Below, piece by piece: positions 8,475 to 18,960 of a stretch of 38,348 nt of DNA. The position numbers and the translations under genes are program-made. Each line of letters starts with the position of its first letter. Within the stretch, counting starts at the first letter, position 1. The notes below the pieces were generated by a model. It ran no database searches, was not told where the DNA came from, and saw only the letters and a list, made by a program, of their open reading frames with translations. Origin of the DNA: Calothrix sp. MO_192.B10 (GTDB taxonomy: Bacteria > Cyanobacteriota > Cyanobacteriia > Cyanobacteriales > Nostocaceae); NCBI GenBank assembly GCA_030065055.1, contig JASJDS010000028.1, positions 1 through 38,348 of the forward strand. The letters run 5' to 3'.

Positions 8475-8639
8475 TACGAATTATGAATTAATAATTATGA
8501 ATTAATTGGTCCTCCCGTGATATCTTTTCCGTTTGTATCGGAATTATTTCATTTTTCTCTCCTTCTTTTTTTTCTCTGCGCTCTCAGCGTCTCTGCGGTT
8601 TTTTATCATTCCGATGTAGCCGGAATTGATATGAGCCAA

Positions 8640-11390
8640 TTAAGTCCAATTTCCTAATAAAACATAAGCTGCCCAATAATAGGGCGATTTATATTTAGAT
8701 TGCTGCAAAATATTAATTTGGGCACGCTGTAAGGCTTCTGCTTTTGATATACCTGTTTCCTTGGCTTTTACCAATTGATCATAAAAATAACTCATCAATG
8801 TTGCTGAAGCTTCATCATTCACAAGCCACAATGTTGCTACAGTACTCCTAGCACCAGAACGCACTGCTACCCCTGCCAATCCTAACGCAGAACGGTTATC
8901 ACCAGTTGCTGTTTCACAAGCACTGAGAACGAGAAGTTCTAGGGAGTTCTCTTGGGACAATTCTGCTGTTTTGAGGATACTACTCAAATCGTTGACATTA
9001 ATTTTGTCATCCCAACTGGCAATAAAAGTCTCCTCTGCTGTGGAACCAAATTTACCGTGGGTGGCTAAATGTACAATTGGGAAAGAAACGGTTGATACTT
9101 TATTTTTAAATGCGCGATTGGTAAATTTTTCATCGGACAAAACTTGGCTGGAATCAACAATAGATTCAACTTTTTTTACTTCTTTTTTGACATGGGGTAA
9201 ATCAGATAAATTCAATTTGGATTTGATTACTAATTCGGATTTACTTGCTTTACTTAATCCACCTACTAAGGCTATCAAAGGTTGCTGTTGGAGTGATTGC
9301 GGTGCTAATAGTTGCAGTCCTGGAGTTAAGGCTATACTGTAGTCTTCAATCAGATATTTTTCACCATCATGAAGTGCGGCCATAGGTATATTACGCAAGA
9401 CTCCATCTAACACAAATACGAGGGTTTTTACCCCACTTGTTTTCAAATCCTCTGCTTCCGGACGAATCACTAAATTATACATCTGTTGTAAATTTATGAT
9501 GGTGTCATCAGCAACAGTACTGGGTTGCCTCAGCATTTTTCGGAGCTTGGATACCAGGGTATTAATTTCGTCACTGCTGATGTCTGTTTTATAATAGCGA
9601 AAATCACGTTGATTCTGCGTTTGGGAATTTGCTTTTGGTTTGGGTAAACTGGCAATTATTGCTAATTGTTCTTCCAATATGATGGGATAAATAATTGCTG
9701 CCTTAGCATCTACATTATCTATTTGTTTCGGATTAGCCTTTAAGCAAGCTTGGCGAAAAAAGTTATCTAACTCTACCAGTTGCAAACCCTCAATTACATC
9801 TCGCGCCGTTTTCAGGTTATTTTGTTGATTTGATTTAATTAACAGACTGACAAATTCCCGGTGAATTGGTTCGATTGCATCTTTGAAAGAAAACTGTACA
9901 TCAGGATTTGCTGCTGCTAAGTCTGCACGGAGGGATTTAATAGTTCCCACTGCTTCCTTATATGCTGCGATCGCACTTTTGGTGTTACCCTGAGCTTGAG
10001 TCACTCTGCCTAATTGCCATTGCCAAATATAGGCAATATCATCAGCGTTTATCTGCTGTGCTAATTGTAGTGCTTGTTCCGTGAACTGTTGTGCTTTTGC
10101 CCATTCTTTGTTTTTTTCGTATACATTACCAAGACTTCCCCAGGCGTAAGATAATGTGCGAGGATTTCCTAAAGTTTTGGCTTGTTGCACTGCTACTGTT
10201 AAAATTTGGGCAATTTCCTGATAAGAAGTAATTGTGGGAATTTGTTCCCGAATTGCCATCATTGTATGTGCTAAATTTATCCTTGCTTGAATGGCGATGG
10301 AACTGGGGGATAATGGGTTAATTTCCTGTTGTACCTGTGATAGCAGGGTTTTAGCTTGATTCTGATATTTATTTTCCTCCAGTAAGCCAAGTTTACTATC
10401 AGCCAGCAGGCTAAGTTGATTCAGCCGTGCTTGTACTCTGATATGACTGGAGGTAGATGTAGCAGCTTGTTCGTAGAATGTTAGTACTTCTTGGGTATTA
10501 AGTAGAGTTTTCTCGCGCCGCTGCTTGCTATGATCAGAATTAAACTGGGTACGAGTGTTATTACCAAGACTAAGCTGTGCTAATGCGATTGCATCAGGTA
10601 ATTGTAAGCTTTTAGCTATATCAAGGCTACGTTGTAACGTTATCTCTGCTTGTTCAAAGTTACCAACTACACGTAAAGAATCTCCCAAAATACGTAAGGC
10701 TGTTACGGTTTCAGGAGAAGCAGAAATCTCTTTTAGTTGAGTTTTGAACTGTTCATCATTGCTAGTTGAAATCGGTGATAAATTTAATGCTTTGACTAGT
10801 AAGGGAATGGCACGACGATAAAGTCCTAAATTTTGCAGTGCTCGCGCTTGTTTTGTTTGACTTATGAGTGCGAATTTAGGTTTGTTTAATTGAGTGTAGA
10901 TAGCTGTGGCATCTTTCCAGGATTGTAAAGCGGCGTTTGTTTTCCCTTGGGTTAGTTGCAATCTACCTTGAATATCTAAACTTTGTGCTAATGCAGAGAA
11001 TTTTTCCGTATTTGTATTTTTACTAGATTTTAATAATGCAATACTTTCAGCAATTACACTGTTAGCATATTCCCACTTTTCGAGTTGTTGATAGCACAGA
11101 GAGAGGTTGCTTAGGCTGAGGGCTTGGCGAATGGGATCTGATACAGCTTTATAAGCCTGAGATGCTTTTATAAATAGTTTTGCGGCTTGGGAAAAATTAC
11201 CTTGTTGGTAGTGCGATCGCCCTTGCTGTTCTAGGAAAGATGCTGATTTATTTTGGTTAATAAATGTATTATAAGTAACAAAAATTGGTTTTTGAGCAAA
11301 AGTAGGTGATGTAATACATAGTACTGTTGTCATCACCATTGGTATTAAGAAGCGAATCAGTTTTTTATAGTGTTTGATGATATAGTTCAT
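8640..11390 (-). CDS. Secreted TPR-CHAT protease-like protein
   Basis: This 916-residue protein begins with a signal peptide: a basic start, a hydrophobic stretch and an SPTFAQ cleavage region near residue 33. TPR repeats follow from about residue 55 to 500 (SHYQQGNFSQAAKLF, SLGNVYEKNKEWAKAQQFTE and others). The C-terminal CHAT domain covers about residues 620-916. The caspase-like dyad is intact, with His778 in HLATHGKF and Cys825 in LSACETATGD, followed by the typical GLAGVAVRSGA and STVATLWLVND blocks. CHAT proteins are cysteine peptidases related to caspases and separase. Export would place this one in the periplasm or outside. It lies 320 bp downstream of a large haemagglutinin-type protein and may process it. 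The cleavage target is unknown. Confidence 0.85.
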   Translation of the reverse strand: MNYIIKHYKKLIRFLIPMVMTTVLCITSPTFAQKPIFVTYNTFINQNKSASFLEQQGRSHYQQGNFSQAAKLFIKASQAYKAVSDPIRQALSLSNLSLCYQQLEKWEYANSVIAESIALLKSSKNTNTEKFSALAQSLDIQGRLQLTQGKTNAALQSWKDATAIYTQLNKPKFALISQTKQARALQNLGLYRRAIPLLVKALNLSPISTSNDEQFKTQLKEISASPETVTALRILGDSLRVVGNFEQAEITLQRSLDIAKSLQLPDAIALAQLSLGNNTRTQFNSDHSKQRREKTLLNTQEVLTFYEQAATSTSSHIRVQARLNQLSLLADSKLGLLEENKYQNQAKTLLSQVQQEINPLSPSSIAIQARINLAHTMMAIREQIPTITSYQEIAQILTVAVQQAKTLGNPRTLSYAWGSLGNVYEKNKEWAKAQQFTEQALQLAQQINADDIAYIWQWQLGRVTQAQGNTKSAIAAYKEAVGTIKSLRADLAAANPDVQFSFKDAIEPIHREFVSLLIKSNQQNNLKTARDVIEGLQLVELDNFFRQACLKANPKQIDNVDAKAAIIYPIILEEQLAIIASLPKPKANSQTQNQRDFRYYKTDISSDEINTLVSKLRKMLRQPSTVADDTIINLQQMYNLVIRPEAEDLKTSGVKTLVFVLDGVLRNIPMAALHDGEKYLIEDYSIALTPGLQLLAPQSLQQQPLIALVGGLSKASKSELVIKSKLNLSDLPHVKKEVKKVESIVDSSQVLSDEKFTNRAFKNKVSTVSFPIVHLATHGKFGSTAEETFIASWDDKINVNDLSSILKTAELSQENSLELLVLSACETATGDNRSALGLAGVAVRSGARSTVATLWLVNDEASATLMSYFYDQLVKAKETGISKAEALQRAQINILQQSKYKSPYYWAAYVLLGNWT

Positions 11391-11406
11391 TACTTAAAAA
11401 TAGGGG

Positions 11407-11460
11407 TTGGTTGTTAGTTGATGGTTGTTAGTTGTTAGTTGATGGTTGATGGTTGATAGC
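11407..11460. repeat. TTAGTTG/ATGGTTG heptamer repeats
   Basis: Seven or so degenerate heptamers of the GTTAGTT and GATGGTT types lie upstream of the TPR-CHAT gene. They are part of the composite repeat that also appears inverted near 19200-19250. Confidence 0.75.
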
Positions 11461-11693
11461 TTAGGTGTGGGAGCCACACTGGAGATATTTTCATCCTTGA
11501 TTGTGGGATTTTCCCGTAAGAAACTAGTTGAAAAATAGGCGGGGAAGTGCCGAGTAGGGGCGCATTGCGTGCGCCCTTGAGGTGTTAGTCACAAAGCATT
11601 TTCATCCTTGATTGTGGGATTTTCCCCTAAGAAACTAGCTAGAAAATAGGCGCGGAAGTAGGGGCGCATTGCGTGCGCCCTTGAGGTGTTAGT
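11461..11693. repeat. Composite intergenic repeat, left arm (two modules)
   Basis: After the block AGCTTAGGTGTGGGAG come two modules of about 105 bp, at roughly 11489-11593 and 11598-11699. Each has TTTTCATCCTTGATTG, a GAAACTAG block, a GAAAATAGGCG-like block and a strong inverted repeat GGGCGCA/TGCGCCC with loop TTGCG, ending CCCTTGAGGTGTTAGTCAC. The same order of blocks occurs in reverse complement at 18961-19250. No gene is present in this 320-bp gap. Confidence 0.75.
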
Positions 11694-11710
11694 CACTACC
11701 TGCTACCTAT

Positions 11711-14700
11711 TTATGATGATGAACAAACTGATGAAGTGGTACGAGAAGACGGTGTAGCTAACGGAGCTTGTGCTACCAGGTGAATCTTGCCATCAGCAGT
11801 TTTTATCCAGCCTTGTGCTTCCACCATTACAGATGGAGAGGTATTTGATTTCTTGGTAGAAACCTTAACTTTTCTCTCTCTATTGGGTTCATCTAAGGTT
11901 GCTAGTGGTGTGTTATCAATTCCACCAGTCAAGGTTTCTAGGGGACTGGGCGGTAAACTACCCCTTCCGGTGATATAAAATTCACTCAATGGTTTAGCAT
12001 TAATTCCCCGGGGACAAATTTGGTTAACTTGGTTACTCTTGTCAACCACAGCATCTGGTAACTCAATTAAGCCTCGACTAGGATCTACATCTGGTTGGGT
12101 GATGCTAACTTCTCCTTGCACACCGAGTTGGGAGCTTGCAGTAATATCACTCAATGGGGTTAATTGGGTGGAGGCTGCTATACCAAAAATACCTTGAGTT
12201 GTGATGTTAACATTGCCACCTCTCCCAGTGAAGGCGTTGGCTGTGATGTCGTTATTCTCGTTGGGTAGGGCAACGATGAAGGGTGAGTTGATAGTGATAT
12301 TACCACCATTGCCACCAAACTGTTGGTTGCCAGCGGTGGTGGAAATTTGACTATTATTGCGGAGTAATAATAAGTCTTGTAGATTCAGAGTAATATTACC
12401 ACCCGTATTGCTGCGGGTTTCGGCAGAAATTTCACCATTATCTAAAGTCAGGAATCCTGCTGCAAGTTCAATATCACCACCGATTCCCTCACCATTGCTA
12501 TTAACTGAGATTTGAGCGCCATCTCTAATAATAAAAGTTGTGGGATCGATAACAATGTTTCCACCTTTACCCGTAGAACCTGCAAAGGTATCAGCGAATA
12601 TTCCTGTTCCGGAGTCTGATAGGGTAATTTTGTCTTTTACATTGAAGATAATATCACCTGCTGGAAATTGACCAAAAGTCACGCTATTAATTTGACTACC
12701 CTTGCTGGCTTCAAAAGTATTAGCAGTAATATTTACACTCCCCGCATTTCCCTTGCCAGCAGTGCTGGTATCTATTACAGTTCCATTAGTCAGAGAAAGA
12801 AAATCAGTGTTAATGTCTATAACACCTCCTTTACCTTCTCCTGTCTTTCTGACTGTGCTGAATACAAAACCGCTATCAAAGGAGACATTATCCTTAGCAT
12901 TTATATTCACATTGCCAGCATCTCCCTTTCCTAGAGTACTAACACTGATGTCAGCACCATTGGTGACTGCAAGGGAAGTGGTTGTGATTTTAATGTCTCC
13001 TCCTTTGCCCACACCCCCTGCAAGGATACTGCTCAAACCACTATTGACACCATCAAACTTGACAGTATCACGAGCTTCAATTGTGATATTACCTGCATTT
13101 GTGGAGGTATCAAAGTCTGCTGGTTTGAATAGGCTACTATTCATTTGACCACCATTTGTTAAAAATAGCGAGCCAGTTTTTACCTGAATCAAGCCAGCAT
13201 TACCATTGTCAGTTGCAGTCTCCGCCCTACTCAATAAACCATTTTTACCTACACCATCAAAAGTAATAGTATTACGAACATCGAGAAATATATTACCTCC
13301 ATCACCCTTTCCACCATTAATTGCTCGGATATTGCCACCATTTTTTAACAGCAAGTCACCTGCTGTGATGGTGATATCTCCACCATTCCCAATACCATTA
13401 GAAGCTACACTACTGGAAGCTTCACTGTTAAATGGTGTGCTTCCTCCAAAACCTGTAAAAATAACGTTATCACGGGCATTTATTGTGATATTACCTGCAT
13501 CTCCTCGCCCATCCGTATTATTTGATATCAATGCGCCATTGGTGACAAAAAGTGACCCTGTTGTAATCTTAATGTCTCCTGCTTTCCCTGTACCTCCAGT
13601 TAGTAATTCACTGGCAATACCACTACGGGAATCAAAGGAAATACCATTAAATTCATCTAACTTTACGCCGTCTAATGTTACAGTATCGCGGGCTTCTACA
13701 ATTATATTACCTGCATTTCCTTGTCCAAAAATCCTAGTAGTTAATTCACCACCATTTGTTAAGGATAGTGTTCCGGTTGTTATGCGGATATCTCCACCAT
13801 TACCAATAGAATCCTCAGAAACGCCAGTTAAAGCATAAGCACCACTGTCAAAGCTAACGGTATTGTTAGCATTGATAATGATATTTCCTGTATCGCCTTT
13901 AGCAGAATTAATAATGCTGGAAATAAATGCTTCATTACTCACTTTCAGTGAACCTGTTGTGATTTGGATGTCACCAGGGTTTCCTTTACCAAATATGTTG
14001 TTAGTTATGTTAGCGCGATCCCTTAATTCAACAGAACCTTGTTCATTATTACCTTTTAGCAAACCTGTTGTGATGTTGATTTTACCAGCATTCCCTTCAC
14101 CAAAGGTATCAGCATTTATTGAAGTACCATCACTCAATTCAACAGAACTTGCTTCAATATTAATTGTGCCAGCATTACCCACTACCCCAGAGAATATAAT
14201 GCTAGAAATACCTCTTTTCGCTAAAGAAACTTTATCTCGTGCTTGTATATAAACATTCCCCGCGTCTCCATTTCCGAGGGAGCTGACATTAATATCACTA
14301 TTAATTGAATTAAATGACCCTGTCGTTATATTAACATTACCCACCTTACCAGAGCCACCGGGTGCTATGACATTAGCAATAAGACTTCTTTCAGTTAGAG
14401 TTGTTTCACCTGTGGCATTAATGACAATGTCTCCACCTTTACTATCCGGTGTACCTAAACCAAAATTAATTCCTGCCCGCAGTCTACTTCTCCCTGTCAA
14501 TTCTACATTCCGAGCATAAATCTTGATATCACCATCATTATCACTGCGAACATTTACAATTGCCCTATCAAAAGATACGTCTGCTCTTTCCACACCATCA
14601 GGTATACCTAAACTGATATTACTATCAACAAAATTCAGCTCTATATTACCCGGTGCAGACAACCCCGCTAACTCAATATTTCCACCGAAAGCATTGATTC

Positions 14701-15343
14701 GACCCCCATCAATATTGACATCCCCCCCCACAAGCAGCAAACTTTTACTATCTGGTACTTTTAAACCAAATATAGGCAATCCTTCTAGTATTGCTCTTGA
14801 TTTGTTGGTAATGCCCGCATTCGCTTTTATCTGATTAAAAAGCAATGCACTCGGATTCACAGTTAATAGTGTCGGTACTTCTGGATTCGTCGCACTAAAC
14901 ACACCCTGTTCACCAAACTGCACTCCATTCGCAGTAGTGCCAACAAAAGAACCCCTCACATCTAACCTTGCATTGTCCCCAAATATAATCCCATTTGGGT
15001 TAATCAAAAACAGATTGGCAGCACCATGAACTCCCAAAGTACCTAAAATATTCGACACATTTCCACCCGTTACCCGTGTCAGTATATTTTCTATTCCAGA
15101 AGGATTGATAAAATATACGCTTTGCCCGTTATTAACATTAAACTCACTAAAACTATGAAATAAATTACTACCCCGTAACGCACCACCATCAATCTTATCT
15201 TCTATACCGTTATTAGGAATGAAGCGAGAGCGTTCTGCTCCTAAGGTATTATCGGGTGTAATTTGGGCAAATGCAGGCACACTGGTAAGAATTGTCAAAC
15301 CACTAAACAGCGTTTTGACAAGCCAAATCTGTCTATTTTTCAT
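11711..15343 (-). CDS. Filamentous-haemagglutinin-type beta-helix exoprotein (TpsA-like)
   Basis: This 1210-residue protein has a signal peptide ending near VPAFAQ (residue 27). It continues into the two-partner-secretion domain (about residues 28-170), seen in NLFHSFSEFNVNNGQSVYFI, RVTGGNVSNILGTL and the hallmark NLFLINPNGIIFGDNARLD. About 900 residues of beta-helix repeats follow, with recurring GNAGNITINARD, GGDIKITTGSL and LTNGG strands. The C-terminus is Ser/Thr-rich. Such proteins cross the outer membrane through a TpsB/ShlB transporter and act as adhesins or surface fibres. No TpsB gene lies in the window. Upstream neighbours on the same strand are DUF928 and CHAT-CHASE2 genes, downstream a secreted CHAT protease. 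Long antisense open frames over this gene result from the repetitive composition. Confidence 0.85.
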   Translation of the reverse strand: MKNRQIWLVKTLFSGLTILTSVPAFAQITPDNTLGAERSRFIPNNGIEDKIDGGALRGSNLFHSFSEFNVNNGQSVYFINPSGIENILTRVTGGNVSNILGTLGVHGAANLFLINPNGIIFGDNARLDVRGSFVGTTANGVQFGEQGVFSATNPEVPTLLTVNPSALLFNQIKANAGITNKSRAILEGLPIFGLKVPDSKSLLLVGGDVNIDGGRINAFGGNIELAGLSAPGNIELNFVDSNISLGIPDGVERADVSFDRAIVNVRSDNDGDIKIYARNVELTGRSRLRAGINFGLGTPDSKGGDIVINATGETTLTERSLIANVIAPGGSGKVGNVNITTGSFNSINSDINVSSLGNGDAGNVYIQARDKVSLAKRGISSIIFSGVVGNAGTINIEASSVELSDGTSINADTFGEGNAGKINITTGLLKGNNEQGSVELRDRANITNNIFGKGNPGDIQITTGSLKVSNEAFISSIINSAKGDTGNIIINANNTVSFDSGAYALTGVSEDSIGNGGDIRITTGTLSLTNGGELTTRIFGQGNAGNIIVEARDTVTLDGVKLDEFNGISFDSRSGIASELLTGGTGKAGDIKITTGSLFVTNGALISNNTDGRGDAGNITINARDNVIFTGFGGSTPFNSEASSSVASNGIGNGGDITITAGDLLLKNGGNIRAINGGKGDGGNIFLDVRNTITFDGVGKNGLLSRAETATDNGNAGLIQVKTGSLFLTNGGQMNSSLFKPADFDTSTNAGNITIEARDTVKFDGVNSGLSSILAGGVGKGGDIKITTTSLAVTNGADISVSTLGKGDAGNVNINAKDNVSFDSGFVFSTVRKTGEGKGGVIDINTDFLSLTNGTVIDTSTAGKGNAGSVNITANTFEASKGSQINSVTFGQFPAGDIIFNVKDKITLSDSGTGIFADTFAGSTGKGGNIVIDPTTFIIRDGAQISVNSNGEGIGGDIELAAGFLTLDNGEISAETRSNTGGNITLNLQDLLLLRNNSQISTTAGNQQFGGNGGNITINSPFIVALPNENNDITANAFTGRGGNVNITTQGIFGIAASTQLTPLSDITASSQLGVQGEVSITQPDVDPSRGLIELPDAVVDKSNQVNQICPRGINAKPLSEFYITGRGSLPPSPLETLTGGIDNTPLATLDEPNRERKVKVSTKKSNTSPSVMVEAQGWIKTADGKIHLVAQAPLATPSSRTTSSVCSSS

Positions 15344-15848
15344 AGAGAATAAAAAGGTGAAATTAGCGATGTAGCAATTTAACTCTATACATAAATTTAT
15401 CTTGTAAAAATCTTTTCATATTATTCCCTATACAATTATGAAGATACAGCTAGTACTTGACAAAGTTTTTGTAAAAGCTTTGCTAAACCACGTCTATTTT
15501 GAAAACCATAGTTTTTGCTTACGAGTATTCAATTGGATGAGGTGGGCACGGCATGATTAAGGTTAGGGAGCAATGCAAGAATATTGTGGGTGTTCCCTAC
15601 AAGGAAATTTATTGTTTGGTATTTCCTAGCGGACATTGTTAAATGCACCAAACCTATGAACAGTCAACTTATACCAAGTTGCGTTCTATCATAGTAGTTC
15701 GAGTCGGCGTTGCTGAATCCAGGTATGAATTTATCTCACGCAGAGGCGCAAAGGCGCAGAGAATAAGAGTTTTAAAGTTATTCAGCAGACCCTACTTATT
15801 ACTTATTACTTATTACTTATTGCTTGCGCGTAGCACTATATTGTTGGC
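15344..15848. other. Gap upstream of the haemagglutinin gene with repeats
   Basis: I find no gene. The part next to 15343 is AT-rich and probably holds the promoter of the haemagglutinin gene. A dispersed repeat at about 15709-15766 begins GGCGTTGCTGAATCCAGG and ends in GGCGCAAAGGCGCAGAG. A heptamer array (TTATTAC)n lies at about 15789-15821. GCGTAGCACTATA near 15827 is a member of a small palindrome family also found near 35713. Confidence 0.55.
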
Positions 15849-16577
15849 TTATTTGCTTGATGTATTAGAAGATGCTGATGTACATAAAAACTTCAGAAAT
15901 TGTTCACGATTTTTCACAAAAGCTGGCGAAGGTTTATTAACTTGATAAAGAGCTAACAAAGCATCAGACCAAGCATTAAAAGTATTATTTTCTGTTTTAT
16001 GTATGATTTCATAGTTGAGGAAAAATGCCGCTTTTCTCAGAGCAATTTCTTCTGGAGAAGCTTTAGCATTTTTCAATTGTTGTTCCAACGCCTGTAATTG
16101 TTTTTGAACCTTGTCCCGCTCATCTTTGGGCATTATTTTAAACAATGCCCCCTCAGTGCTTCCCGATAATTGCCATTCATATATTGTGCCTGGTTTTAGG
16201 GATTCTTTACCACCGTAGAAAGCCTTTTTATCCTTCAGGTTAACGGTTTGTGTCCACACATCTTTGTCACTACCAAGCTCGCGGACAATTAATTCCACCT
16301 GTTTATTATCCCCTGAATATTGCCATAAAAATAATGGCCGATCGCTCCACACAATATATGTATCAATTATACCAGGTGCAATTGAGTAAATTTTACTAAT
16401 ACAGGTCTCGCCACGGGAACCTAGTGGTTTTTTGGGAGGACGACGGAAAATTGATGACCAACCCGTTGATTGCTGGGTAATCATTTGACTAGATACAGGA
16501 GATAAATTGATACTACTAACCAAGATAATAGAGGGAATGAGGGTCAAACTAAGCAATAACGAGGGATAATTAAACAT
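15849..16577 (-). CDS. DUF928 family exported protein
   Basis: This 242-residue protein has a hydrophobic N-terminus (LLLSLTLIPSIILVSSINLS) that fits a signal peptide with cleavage near residue 31. The mature part begins with an Arg/Pro-rich stretch and GSRGETC, then conserved tryptophan blocks (YIVWSDRPLFLWQY, YEWQLSG) and a helical segment rich in Gln and Lys before AFFLNYEI. This pattern matches DUF928, a cyanobacterial family of unknown function. The gene overlaps the end of the CHAT-CHASE2 gene by 8 nt and has AAGGAG before its ATG, so the two are translationally linked. Its export and its position before the haemagglutinin gene suggest a role at the envelope, perhaps in secretion or signalling. 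Confidence 0.8.
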   Translation of the reverse strand: MFNYPSLLLSLTLIPSIILVSSINLSPVSSQMITQQSTGWSSIFRRPPKKPLGSRGETCISKIYSIAPGIIDTYIVWSDRPLFLWQYSGDNKQVELIVRELGSDKDVWTQTVNLKDKKAFYGGKESLKPGTIYEWQLSGSTEGALFKIMPKDERDKVQKQLQALEQQLKNAKASPEEIALRKAAFFLNYEIIHKTENNTFNAWSDALLALYQVNKPSPAFVKNREQFLKFLCTSASSNTSSK

Positions 16578-18948
16578 GATGTTTTCTCCTTGTAACAGGT
16601 AAAATGTAAGCTAAGAAAACCGCAGAGGGAAAAAACCAAGGAAGTAAAACCCCTGCCGATATATATAGTTGCAATCCTGCTATACTGTAAAAAGCGATCG
16701 CACTTAGGGAACTAGTTAAAATTTGAGTTTGATTAAATTTAGACCTTTTATTAAGTGAAATGACAGTAATTTTACTGGCAATTACTGCCAATCCAATCAT
16801 CCACATATCTGGGATAGGGATTACCATGCGACGGCTGAGAAAATGGTGAATCATGTATGCTAAGGATTCACCCCCTGTCATCCAATCTTGTTTAGTCCAA
16901 TAATAGGTGGCAGCAGAGGTGGAAAATCTGTCTGGTTGCCCTGGGGCAATTCCCAACCGTTCATCGCTACCCACGGCAATTAAAACTACTTGTTTGGATA
17001 ATAAGGACAACTCGTGAGGCTGTGCATTTTCAATCAATTTCCAGGCAGGAACTGTTTGATAAACTTGCTGGGGAGGAATGGAGAAATCTACGACGGGTGT
17101 TAATTTGAATGGCGATTTCCATCGGTAGATATTAGTAACAGGGGCTTGTGAATGCTGCTTATCTAGCAAATCCAAAAACTGAGTACGTAAATTTGTGACT
17201 CTGTCGGTGTGTGGCTGGGGTAATTGGCTAATTTTCTGGTTAGCTGTTGTATGCACCAAGGACATTAAATATGCAAAAGGACAAGCTTGGCGACAATCTC
17301 CTTGGGATTCTGGTAGCTCTACAAAATGGGGATATGCATCTAGATATGCTTGTAAAGTCCAATTCCAATTGGTAATTCCCAGAGATTTATCAGAACCAAC
17401 CTCTCTTCCAGATACGAGCCTTGCACCAAAAATTAGCCACATATTCTCATTGACTGCCCGACGCACAGCCCTACCTAAATCTTCATCCCCCGATGGAGGA
17501 TCTGTTTGTGGTGCATCAAAGATAAAATCGATCCCAACCACAGAAGCATTTAATTTCCTCACCCTATCAAGTAACTTAGCAATGTAGCTGCGGTTCATGG
17601 GCAAGAGTTGGGAATTCGGCAGCTTGGCACGGGAAATAGACTCCATATCAATTTGTATGAGGGTGACTGGTGGAGTTTCTGTCGCTGAAATTTGAGCAGT
17701 TGCATGACGGTAAACTGCTTGGGTAAATATACGCCCATCCAACAAAAAATCTGTAATCAAGAAACTTTGGCTAAGGGTAATGGTGGCAATAAGTGCGATC
17801 GCTTCTACTAAAGTTGGTATACTTTGATGTAGTAGCAGTTTCCATTCAAATGGCGGAATGCGGTACAGTTCTGCTCCGGGATGGCAAAATAGGGAAGGTA
17901 CTAAGTAGGATGAAGGGTAAGTGTGGCTTTTTTCCATACGCAGAAATTGTCGTGCTGCCATTACCGATTCATATACATCCTGGTGTTTCCCTAAACCTTG
18001 GAGAAACTGCGCTAAAAATTCCTGAGCGACAAAATTGTGAATTGGTTCGCGCATTACCACAACCTGACTAAAACCCAAGTCAATTAGGGATTGGGCAATA
18101 TTGATGCCACTGCAAGAGTTAAAAATGGCTACTTGTAATCCCCGTTGCTTGGCAATACTCAGTTGAGGGGTAATTTGATTAATAGAAATTGATACACCAG
18201 GAGCAATACCCAACTCCCCGCCAGTCATTGCCGTTTCATTACTATGCCCAGCAAAAAATAATATATCCCATCCCTTTTCATCTGCGATCGCATCACTGAT
18301 TTGTTGTATAACTTGAATAGGAGTTTGTTTCGGCTGCCAACCAACCAACTGTACCTCTGCAATCCTATTTAAGGATTTGACTGCTTGCCTATCTCCTTGA
18401 AAATTCAATCCAGTATCATCGCCTAAAATTGCTAAAATTCGGGGACGTACTTGACGTTTAATTGGCTGCTGCTGAACTGTTTCCGCACCAATATTTAAAG
18501 GAGCGCGAATCATTTGCATTGCCTTGCCCAGTTCCCAATCTTCCCAAGGAAAACGTTCTAATTCCATAGTTGTACAAGTTAAGAATACTTGCACAATCCG
18601 ATCTATTTCTGAATTTATTTGCGTAATTTTATTACGAATATCATATAGTTCAGCACTTTTGAGCCAGCGATGAAACTCGTACATTAACTTAGTTTCTGCC
18701 TTGACTAATTCCGCGTGCCAATCCACCACAGGCACTACTACACCACCACTAACTGTCCTTCCCCGCATATCTTCTGACTGGTAGAAGTTCAGATATGCTC
18801 GTTGCCAATTTTGATACAACTGAGTCAAGGTAGCAGGATAGACAATTTCAGCATTTAATCTTTGTCCCTGTCCCCAGGATAATTCAAATATACAAAGTTG
18901 TTCAAATTTTTGAATTTTAAGATTAAAAATATGGTAATTAATTTGCAT
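16570..18948 (-). CDS. CHAT-CHASE2 membrane protein
   Basis: This is a 792-residue two-part protein. Residues 1 to about 360 contain a CHAT peptidase domain with an intact dyad, His235 in LFFAGHSNET and Cys279 in AIFNSCSGI. From about residue 375 a hydrophobic segment (ALIATITLSQSFLITDFLL) leads into a CHASE2 sensor domain (VTLIQIDMESISR, VVGIDFIFDAP, MWLIFGARLV). Two to three transmembrane helices close the protein. CHASE2 is an extracytoplasmic sensing domain, so this probably passes an envelope signal to a cytoplasmic caspase-like protease. It is followed with overlap by DUF928. Its upstream spacer is a composite repeat whose end supplies the purine-rich GAGGAG 12 nt before the ATG. The ligand and cleavage target are unknown. 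Confidence 0.85.
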   Translation of the reverse strand: MQINYHIFNLKIQKFEQLCIFELSWGQGQRLNAEIVYPATLTQLYQNWQRAYLNFYQSEDMRGRTVSGGVVVPVVDWHAELVKAETKLMYEFHRWLKSAELYDIRNKITQINSEIDRIVQVFLTCTTMELERFPWEDWELGKAMQMIRAPLNIGAETVQQQPIKRQVRPRILAILGDDTGLNFQGDRQAVKSLNRIAEVQLVGWQPKQTPIQVIQQISDAIADEKGWDILFFAGHSNETAMTGGELGIAPGVSISINQITPQLSIAKQRGLQVAIFNSCSGINIAQSLIDLGFSQVVVMREPIHNFVAQEFLAQFLQGLGKHQDVYESVMAARQFLRMEKSHTYPSSYLVPSLFCHPGAELYRIPPFEWKLLLHQSIPTLVEAIALIATITLSQSFLITDFLLDGRIFTQAVYRHATAQISATETPPVTLIQIDMESISRAKLPNSQLLPMNRSYIAKLLDRVRKLNASVVGIDFIFDAPQTDPPSGDEDLGRAVRRAVNENMWLIFGARLVSGREVGSDKSLGITNWNWTLQAYLDAYPHFVELPESQGDCRQACPFAYLMSLVHTTANQKISQLPQPHTDRVTNLRTQFLDLLDKQHSQAPVTNIYRWKSPFKLTPVVDFSIPPQQVYQTVPAWKLIENAQPHELSLLSKQVVLIAVGSDERLGIAPGQPDRFSTSAATYYWTKQDWMTGGESLAYMIHHFLSRRMVIPIPDMWMIGLAVIASKITVISLNKRSKFNQTQILTSSLSAIAFYSIAGLQLYISAGVLLPWFFPSAVFLAYILPVTRRKHHV

Positions 18949-18960
18949 AATTAAACGAAA

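Noticed and set aside
12668-14834. Several plus-strand open frames opposite the haemagglutinin gene
   Set aside because: They are low-complexity shadows of repetitive beta-helix codons without ribosome sites or known motifs.
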